From Porphyromonadaceae bacterium UBA7087 (GTDB lineage: Bacteria; Bacteroidota; Bacteroidia; Bacteroidales; Muribaculaceae): 19,874 nucleotides of DNA. How positions within the stretch are numbered: position 1 is the first letter of the stretch; each line of letters starts with the position of its first letter. Under the pieces are notes generated by a model. It saw nothing but the letters and a program-made list of their open reading frames with translations, had not been told where the DNA came from and made no database searches. Shown here piece after piece: positions 14,483 through 19,874 of the stretch. The stretch is taken from NCBI GenBank assembly GCA_002493515.1, contig DKYZ01000138.1, positions 1-19,874 on the forward strand. The letters run 5' to 3'. A program made the translations under genes and the position numbers.

Positions 14483-15394
14483 CTATTTTATGACTTTCCG
14501 GGTTGTCCCATCTGAATTTCTCACGATATTGATGCCACGACGCGGAGCGTCAAGTTCAATGCCCTCGAGTGAGTAATACCTGCTACCCACCGTTTCCTCT
14601 TTGACGCTGTTTATTCCAGTCAAGTTGCTCCAGGTGAACGAGGTGTGGATTCTAGAATCGGTCTCGCTCCATGACATTTCATAAGGATAGCCATCCTCAT
14701 CAAGCAGCCACTTGAAATCAGTGGTCTGGGTCTCATCGTCAGCTGTAAGAACCGCATCGGTCATCAGAGTCTTCGACGGCTCGCCCATCAATCCGGTGAG
14801 AAAGGCAAAATTCAATTGGTCAAAACTCTGGAAGTAGAAATTGTAGAAAACGAGTTTCCCGACATTGGCAATGTCTCCGTAGGTATAATGAGCTTCCAGA
14901 ACTTCGCCCGGCGCCCAGTCCTCTACTCCTTGCAATGAAATCAAATTTCCGCCTTCGTAATCGAACTCGTACACCTGGCCTCCCTCGTCAGCATCTATCT
15001 TTATGATATTGTTATCATCGTTATAGCTGAAATCATAAGACATCGGTCGCTCATCCACATATTCATACACAATATAATCCACTCTGGAAATAAGCCCGTT
15101 GTCGCCAAGCCTCATGGTATACTCCTTTATAATCTCAATCGGCTCACCATTGCGGTCGGTCTTCTCAACTTTCATTGTGACAATATTGTCTGCCAGCGCT
15201 GAATAGTCATAGGTGGAGACCCAATTATAATACTGACACTTGACAACAGACACTCTTCCCTCGCTGTCGTAACTTATCTCATGGACAAGCTCTCCTCTCT
15301 TCATCTCCGTAAGGAGACGTCTATCCGACCCGCCCTGAGCGAATCCTGTCGCACAACTCAAAAGAGCCACGACAGTAACTAACATCTTCTTCAT
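14483..15394 (-). CDS. Secreted DUF4595-like protein with C-terminal sorting-like module
   Basis: 303 residues. The signal peptide MKKMLVTVVALLSCATGFAQ ends either at FAQ (signal peptidase I) or, less likely, at LLSC (lipoprotein). The body contains repeated short beta hairpins of the YD-repeat-like kind (ISYDSEGRVSVVK, FSYNDDNNIIKID, YEFDYEGGNLISL), which is characteristic of Bacteroidales DUF4595 proteins. The last ~40 residues (SRYYSLEGIELDAPRRGINI then SDGTTRKVIK) resemble the C-terminal module found on many secreted Prevotella/Bacteroidales proteins and related in form to T9SS tails. It starts 14 nt after the stop of the upstream minus-strand lipoprotein gene, so both form one transcript. 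It is somewhat more AT-rich than the core genes. Function is unknown. Confidence 0.8.
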   Translation of the reverse strand: MKKMLVTVVALLSCATGFAQGGSDRRLLTEMKRGELVHEISYDSEGRVSVVKCQYYNWVSTYDYSALADNIVTMKVEKTDRNGEPIEIIKEYTMRLGDNGLISRVDYIVYEYVDERPMSYDFSYNDDNNIIKIDADEGGQVYEFDYEGGNLISLQGVEDWAPGEVLEAHYTYGDIANVGKLVFYNFYFQSFDQLNFAFLTGLMGEPSKTLMTDAVLTADDETQTTDFKWLLDEDGYPYEMSWSETDSRIHTSFTWSNLTGINSVKEETVGSRYYSLEGIELDAPRRGINIVRNSDGTTRKVIK

Positions 15395-15408
15395 TTTATT
15401 TCGCTTAT

Positions 15409-16737
15409 TTAATTACCTGGGTAAACCGGAGTATGATACTTAAATGGCAATGTCCAGAACACACCATCTGTATTATCTGCATACCACTCGTTCTCACTTA
15501 TCTTATTTCCAGTGGAGAATATGAAAGCTCTCTCATAATCCTTCAATCCTAAGAAATCATCTCCATTACTGAATTCGAAACTTAGATCGATATCTGTAGA
15601 CAGGGCCTTCCAGCTCAATTTAATCTTAAGTTCACCAAGATTCTGTTCTCTATCCTTACCCTGATCTTCTTCTATTAAACAAAGTTTTACATTATGCAGA
15701 TTGAGGCTCCAATTGGAGATAGCAATACTATTGACCTCTCTCCATTCCTTACGCTTTATCTCGCCTCTGGTAAAACTAATCTTGAAGGCACTATACAAAC
15801 CCTTGGCATTCATTAATTCACTTTCCGATTTAGGTCGCATTGTATCAGAAGAACCTATAGTGAATCGGTATTCAGATCCGCCGTTAAACCAATTATCATG
15901 GTTCTTCTGAGAACGGATTTTACCAAAATATACGGTATTAGCCATGACGTCCAATTCTGGCTCGTTACCACCAGTACCTACATAATCATTACTAATAGGC
16001 TCCGGATTCTCTTTGGTATATAATAAACCCCATTGGCTTTTCTCTCACCCAAAGTAAATCTCGGCAATTCCGCATACGTTATGTCCGACTGATTTATAAT
16101 CCACACAGGATGACTCATACAATACTCTTCCGTGACAATTACTTTCACAAACTTTTTTCCTCCTGAATTATTCATCAATGGCACAAAGCCCTCTGCCGTT
16201 AAGGCATCAGCATTATCAGGAGCATATACAATCACAGGTGGAGTCTTTCCATCCCAATTCTCAGAATATGGCCAGTAAATCTGCAAATCAGGATGTATGG
16301 CCACCTGAGAAATTTCAGGATTAAAAGCATTGGGGACATATGTCAAAGCCAGTCTGTCAGGAGTCTCAGCAACTACTTTCTGTAATTTTGCCCCCCTTCA
16401 CTTATCGTCCCGTTGCAGACCTTATTTTGTTCAGGTCTCTTTGACGTATACTCATTCAAGTAGTATACCTCATCCAATCCGTCACGCAATGCCTGAGCCA
16501 CTGAACGAGCAACTTTCTCCCCCTCTGCCTGCGTGTAATTCTCCGCAAGCCACTCCGCCATCGCTTTTCTTTGGGCCAGAGTGCTGGAAGTTGTGAAGAC
16601 GGGCATCCCGTCTGTTGACGACGAGGCTCTTGTCTCGTCAGTGTCTGCTACGCTTGGCTTTGAAGGTTCCTCCATGCTTGAGCAGGAAGTAATCATGATT
16701 GCCATAATCATGATAAAAAATACATGTTTCTTTTCAT
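15409..16737 (-). pseudogene. Lipoprotein gene of unknown function, broken by apparent single-base deletions
   Basis: Three consecutive minus-strand fragments in three frames appear to be one gene of about 430 codons. Part 1 (16373-16711) encodes a lipoprotein start with ITSC and an acidic tether. It stops at TAG just after a G6 run (plus 16391-16396); one more G would continue it into part 2 (15978-16388). Part 2 stops shortly after a G4 run (16028-16031); one more base there or a few bases further joins part 3 (15409-16029), which ends in PGN-TAA. Even the start fits this: the ATG at 16735-16737 is one base out of phase with part 1, and one extra A in the run at 16731-16734 would give a normal signal peptide beginning MKKKHVFF. 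Without that, part 1 must start at ATG 16711 with a very short uncharged signal. AT content is higher than in the core genes. The domain is not recognised. Confidence 0.7.
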
Positions 16738-16876
16738 TTTTCTTACTTTTTGTTGATAACGCTTATAATGAATCGATGTTAGAATATAAAAAGTCAACCA
16801 AAAAAATCTGCAAGAAACAAAACGATTGTCTAGAATTTCGAATTGTGAGTTGCAAGTAAAATTTTAATAACCTTTG

Positions 16877-16884
16877 CAAAGGTA
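16877..16884 (-). promoter_or_regulatory. Possible minus-strand -7 element for the lipoprotein-DUF4595 operon
   Basis: On the minus strand this reads TACCTTTG, an exact TAnnTTTG match, about 140 nt upstream of the first ATG. No clear TTTG at the expected distance is seen. It overlaps the 12-bp palindrome CCTTTGCAAAGG, which could be an operator. Confidence 0.4.
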
Positions 16885-16997
16885 TGAAATCTATTTATAT
16901 AATTTCATACACATATTGATATTTTATTATTTTTTAACATATTAAACACAAAAATGCAATTATATAGCCCATTTACATACTTTACAATCGATGGAAT

Positions 16998-17046
16998 CCA
17001 AAAATACAGAGATCAAGTCATCGGTCATCAGATGACTTGACCTCTG
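16998..17046 (-). terminator. Intrinsic terminator of the PurF-like gene
   Basis: On the minus strand a 16-bp stem pairs 17031-17046 with 17007-17022 (all Watson-Crick except one G-U), with an 8-nt loop, followed by TATTTTTGG. It begins 26 nt after the stop codon. Confidence 0.88.
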
Positions 17047-17071
17047 AGACTATATCCTCCATTGTCTGTAA

Positions 17072-18481
17072 TTAGAAGTGGGAGCTGCCGTCGAAGCAGT
17101 GGGTGCAGATGCGGCACTTGGGAAGGCCGATGGCCTTGACCAGGTTCTCCAGAGTGTTGAACTTGAGCGAGGTCAGGCCGAAGCTGTCGCGAATCACCTC
17201 CACGAGCTTGTTGTATTCGGGAGAGCCGGTAGTGGCATAACGCTCCAGATTTTTGTCGGGATCCCCCTCAAGATTCTTTATCACACGACGCGTGATCAGC
17301 TCCAGGTCGCTCTTCGAGGCACTGAAATTCACGAACGGACAGCTGTAAATGAGCGGAGGACAGGCAATGCGGATATGAACCTCCTTCGCCCCGTACTCGT
17401 AAAGCACCTTCACATTGTCGCGAAGCTGCGTGCCGCGCACTATCGAGTCGTCGCAGAGCAACGGACGTGTACCGCGCAGTATATCCCTGTTGGGAATAAG
17501 CTTCATCTTCGCAACAAGGTCACGCAACTCCTGACGCGGAGGAGTGAAACTGCGGGGCCAGGTGGGAGTATACTTTGAAATCGCCCTCTTGTAGGGAATC
17601 CCCTTGCCCTGAGAGTAACCGATGGCCATACCGATGCCGGAGTCAGGGATGCCGCAGGAATAATCCACCTCCGAATCATCCTCGCGACCCATGTCAAAGC
17701 CAGACTGGTTGCGCATCTCCTCGACATTCCGGCCTTCGTAGGTCGAAGTCGGAAAACCGTAATACACCCACAGGAAGGAACATATCTGCATCTCCTCGTT
17801 GGGCTTGCGGAGCTGCTCCATGCCATCCGGACGCAGCATCACGATCTCGCCCGGACCCACGAAATGCTCCACCTCATAATCCAGGTTCGGAAAGGCGCTC
17901 GACTCGCTCGTGGCCGCATAAGCCCCATCCTTCTTTCCTATCACGATAGGAGTCCGGCCAAGGCGGTCGCGCGCCGCGATCACACCCTCCTCCGTGAGGA
18001 TAAGCATCGAGCATGATCCCTTTATCTTGTTGTAGACGTGCTCTATACCCTCCGTGAAATTGTTGCCCTGCGTGATGAGAAGGGCAACAAGCTCCGTCTG
18101 GTTGGTCTGACCCGAGCTCAGCTCCGCGAAATGCATGTTCTTGGACAGAAGCTCCTTCTCCAGCTCGTCGATATTGCATATCTTGGCCACCGTCACTATG
18201 GCGAAGCGCCCAAGATGGCTGTTGACGATAATCGGCTGCGCGTCGGTGTCGCTTATTATACCTATTCCACTGGCACCCTTGAATTTGTCGAGGTCCCCCT
18301 CGAACTTGGTACGGAAATAACTGCTCTCGAGATTGTGGATTGAACGCAGAAACCGGTTGCTCTCGGCATCATACGTGGCCATACCGCCACGACGCGTTCC
18401 CAGATGGGAATTGTAGTCCGTTCCGTAAAAGAGGTCGGTGACGCAGCTCTTCCTGGCTGCCACTCCGAAAAAACCACCCAT
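17072..18481 (-). CDS. Amidophosphoribosyltransferase-like protein (PurF paralogue lacking the N-terminal Cys)
   Basis: 469 residues from ATG 18481 (an open extension of 15 residues upstream overlaps the leader and is rejected). PurF normally makes phosphoribosylamine from PRPP and glutamine, the first step of purine synthesis. The C-terminal PRTase domain is intact: the PRPP loop CDDSIVRGTQL is clear, preceded by CGIPDSG and AISKYTPTWPRSF. Cysteines expected for a B. subtilis-type Fe-S cluster seem present (ICSF, PPLIYSCPF, CRICTHCF at the end). The N-terminal Ntn glutaminase domain begins MGGFFG where active enzymes have MCGIxG, so the nucleophile Cys after Met is replaced by Gly; the usual HRGQ motif appears as TRRGG. 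I recall Bacteroides proteins with the same start, so this is likely a lineage-wide variant rather than a defect. It may use ammonia or have another role. Monocistronic, with promoter at 18524-18531 and terminator at 16998-17046. Confidence 0.85.
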   Translation of the reverse strand: MGGFFGVAARKSCVTDLFYGTDYNSHLGTRRGGMATYDAESNRFLRSIHNLESSYFRTKFEGDLDKFKGASGIGIISDTDAQPIIVNSHLGRFAIVTVAKICNIDELEKELLSKNMHFAELSSGQTNQTELVALLITQGNNFTEGIEHVYNKIKGSCSMLILTEEGVIAARDRLGRTPIVIGKKDGAYAATSESSAFPNLDYEVEHFVGPGEIVMLRPDGMEQLRKPNEEMQICSFLWVYYGFPTSTYEGRNVEEMRNQSGFDMGREDDSEVDYSCGIPDSGIGMAIGYSQGKGIPYKRAISKYTPTWPRSFTPPRQELRDLVAKMKLIPNRDILRGTRPLLCDDSIVRGTQLRDNVKVLYEYGAKEVHIRIACPPLIYSCPFVNFSASKSDLELITRRVIKNLEGDPDKNLERYATTGSPEYNKLVEVIRDSFGLTSLKFNTLENLVKAIGLPKCRICTHCFDGSSHF

Positions 18482-18523
18482 AATATTCTTTATTCTTCGA
18501 TTTATTACTCTGTTTGAAAGGTG

Positions 18524-18531
18524 CAAAATTA
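18524..18531 (-). promoter_or_regulatory. Promoter (-7) of the PurF-like gene
   Basis: On the minus strand TAATTTTG, exact match to TAnnTTTG, 42 nt before the ATG at 18481. The -33 side is weak (T-rich, no TTTG) and falls against the terminator hairpin of the kinase gene upstream. No PurR-box-like sequence or purine riboswitch is visible in this short leader. Confidence 0.6.
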
Positions 18532-18548
18532 GACATATTTCACGAAAT

Positions 18549-18582
18549 ATAAAAATCCCGAGGCCTTCCCCGGGATTTTTAT
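18549..18582 (-). terminator. Intrinsic terminator of the FGGY kinase gene
   Basis: Perfect 12-bp stem (18549-18560 with 18571-18582; core AAAAATCCCG / CGGGATTTTT) and a 10-nt loop. T-runs flank it on both strands, so it could work in both directions; it ends the kinase gene 18 nt after its stop. Confidence 0.88.
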
Positions 18583-18599
18583 TACGTTTGAAATCTATT

Positions 18600-19874
18600 T
18601 CAAGCCTTGCATTCGGCGGCCCTTCTCTCTATCGGAAGCCCTGCCACATAGCCCTTTATGTAGCGGTTGAAACCCTCCACCTCCTGCGGTGTGGCGCAGA
18701 TCCTCTCCCCCGTGTCGCCATGGAAGACATCCCTGTCGAGCCACTCCGCCAGACTCAGACCGTCGGGATTGCCAACCGCATAGGCGGCAAGAAGAGCCAT
18801 GCCCCAGGCTCCGCCCTCGCCAGCCGTCTTCATGACCGATATCGGCGAGTTGAGGGCCGCGGAAAGTACCCTCTGCCCCACTCCGGGAGTCTTGAAGAGG
18901 CCGCCATGGCCCGTGATGCGGTCTACCGTCACCTTCTCGTCATTGAAAAGGATATCATTGCCGATCTTCAGCACGGCCACAGCCGCATACAGGTTGGCGC
19001 GCATGAAGTTGGCGAGATTGAAGCGGTCGTTGACGGAACGCACGAAGAGCGGACGCCCCTCCACCAGACCGACAACAGGCTCTCCCGACAGATAATTGTA
19101 GGAGAGTACGCCTCCGCAATCGGCATCACCCTCAAGGGCATGGTTGTAAAGGCGACCATAGATCTCGTTCATGTCCACAGGCTGTCCGCAAAGCTCCGTA
19201 TATTCCCGGAAAAGACCCACCCATGAATTGAGGTCAGACGTGCAGTTGTTGCAATGCACCATCGCCACGGGGCTGCCGTCAGGGGTCGTGACGATATCTA
19301 TCATCTCATACGGCTTGCTGAGATCCTTCTCGAGAACTATCATCGAGAACGACGACGTGCCGGCAGACACATTTCCCGTGCGTTTCCTTACAGCATTTGT
19401 GGCCACCATGCCCGTGCCGGCATCCCCCTCCGGGGGACAGACAGGCACTCCCGGCTTCAGATTGCCAGAGACATCGAGACGGCGCGCCCCCTCGTCGGTA
19501 AGCGTGCCCGCCTCACAGCCTGCCATGAGCACTGTCGGGAGTATGTCGCGCAGCTTCCAGCCGTAATGCCTCGACTCAACAAGATTGTCGAACTTGTCGA
19601 CCATCTCCTGCGAATAATCCCCTTTCTCCGGATCGATAGGGAGCATACCCGAGGCGTCGCCGACGCCGAGCACCTTGCGCCCGGTGATCTGCCAGTGGAT
19701 ATATCCGGCGAGGGTCGTGATGAAGTCGATATCCTTCACGTGCGACTCGCCGTTGAGGATACACTGGTAGAGATGGGAGATGCTCCAGCGCAGAGGGATG
19801 TTGAACACGAACAGCTCCGAAAGCTCGGCGGCCGCCGCCCCGGTATTTGTGTTGCGCCATGTGCGGAAAGGCAC
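18600..19874 (-). CDS. FGGY-family carbohydrate kinase, partial (N-terminus outside window)
   Basis: 424 residues are visible; the frame is open to the window edge, and families of this type are about 500-540 long, so roughly the first 100 residues with the first ATP-binding segment are missing. Visible FGGY features: the substrate-contact segment FRTWRNTNTG at the beginning, DFITTLAGYIHWQITG, GVGDASGMLPID, the glycine-rich PPEGDAGTGMVATNA and NVSAGTS (phosphate-binding region), and near the end GHGGLFKTPGVGQRV with GEGGAWGMALLAAY, the second signature area. The enzyme phosphorylates a sugar or ketose with ATP. It looks like the Bacteroidales kinases found in L-arabinose clusters (L-ribulokinase, AraB role), from memory only; xylulose or another pentulose is also possible. 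The next genes to the right would decide. Terminator at 18549-18582. Confidence 0.9.
   Translation of the reverse strand: MPFRTWRNTNTGAAAAELSELFVFNIPLRWSISHLYQCILNGESHVKDIDFITTLAGYIHWQITGRKVLGVGDASGMLPIDPEKGDYSQEMVDKFDNLVESRHYGWKLRDILPTVLMAGCEAGTLTDEGARRLDVSGNLKPGVPVCPPEGDAGTGMVATNAVRKRTGNVSAGTSSFSMIVLEKDLSKPYEMIDIVTTPDGSPVAMVHCNNCTSDLNSWVGLFREYTELCGQPVDMNEIYGRLYNHALEGDADCGGVLSYNYLSGEPVVGLVEGRPLFVRSVNDRFNLANFMRANLYAAVAVLKIGNDILFNDEKVTVDRITGHGGLFKTPGVGQRVLSAALNSPISVMKTAGEGGAWGMALLAAYAVGNPDGLSLAEWLDRDVFHGDTGERICATPQEVEGFNRYIKGYVAGLPIERRAAECKA

Larger units (their letters stand above)
16738..17071. other. AT-rich intergenic region
   Basis: 334 bp with no credible gene. It holds, on the minus strand, a possible promoter for the broken lipoprotein operon (16877-16884) and the terminator of the PurF-like gene (16998-17046). 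A perfect 12-bp palindrome, CCTTTGCAAAGG (16871-16882), overlaps the promoter element. The stretch 16900-16990 is very AT-rich and otherwise featureless. Confidence 0.6.

Noticed and set aside
16373..16400. Programmed ribosomal frameshift at the G6 run
   Set aside because: The gene needs two or three separate shifts, and there is no recognisable slippery heptamer with a downstream structure; missing bases explain all sites alike.
1..19874. CRISPR arrays, IS elements, prophage, toxin-antitoxin or other defence genes
   Set aside because: I scanned for spaced direct repeats, transposase or integrase motifs and small toxin-antitoxin pairs and found none; the content is mainly core and envelope genes.

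Overview
The window looks like chromosomal DNA from a GC-rich member of the Bacteroidales, and Muribaculaceae-like is my best guess. The reasons are: (i) promoters of the Bacteroidetes type (TAnnTTTG at -7, often with TTTG/TTG about 20 nt upstream) in front of several genes, and almost no Shine-Dalgarno sequences; (ii) families largely confined to this phylum (DUF6242, DUF6089, DUF4251 and DUF4595 proteins, and a type IX secretion C-terminal domain); (iii) the gene order DUF6242 - DUF6089 - uppS - bamA - skp - skp - murI, which I recall from Bacteroidales genomes. All family names come from reading the translations; no database search was possible.

Layout. 1-1486: a secreted T9SS-type cargo gene cut by one in-frame TAG, closed by a good terminator. 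1549-3807: a secreted M3-family metallopeptidase with its own promoter and terminator. 3855-4883: bifunctional ribD. 4942-11963: an envelope-biogenesis operon (DUF6242 lipoprotein, DUF6089 beta-barrel protein, UppS, BamA, two Skp/OmpH chaperones), with 1-4 nt overlaps at two junctions and an extra promoter before the second skp. 11985-13124: murI and a small TPR protein. 13141-13512: a small minus-strand unknown gene with a clear promoter. 13651-13839: tRNA-Leu(UAA) with promoter and terminator. 13851-14402: a DUF4251 lipoprotein. 14415-14466: a perfect 52-bp palindrome between convergent genes.

14483-17071, minus strand, is visibly more AT-rich than the rest. It holds a DUF4595-type secreted protein and, upstream of it, a lipoprotein gene that reads through only if three single missing bases are restored. 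17072-18531 is a PurF-like amidophosphoribosyltransferase that lacks the usual N-terminal catalytic cysteine. 18600-19874 is an FGGY sugar kinase whose N-terminus lies beyond the window.

How it works together: the core region combines lipid-carrier synthesis (UppS), D-glutamate supply for peptidoglycan (MurI) and outer-membrane protein insertion (BamA, Skp). The rest is metabolic (RibD, PurF-like, FGGY kinase) or accessory secreted and surface proteins, some of which appear to be decaying. I see no CRISPR array, phage, IS element or defence system. The most worthwhile leads are the Cys-less PurF paralogue, the disrupted surface-protein genes, the 52-bp palindrome, and an inverted repeat made of two promoter elements at 13476-13512.
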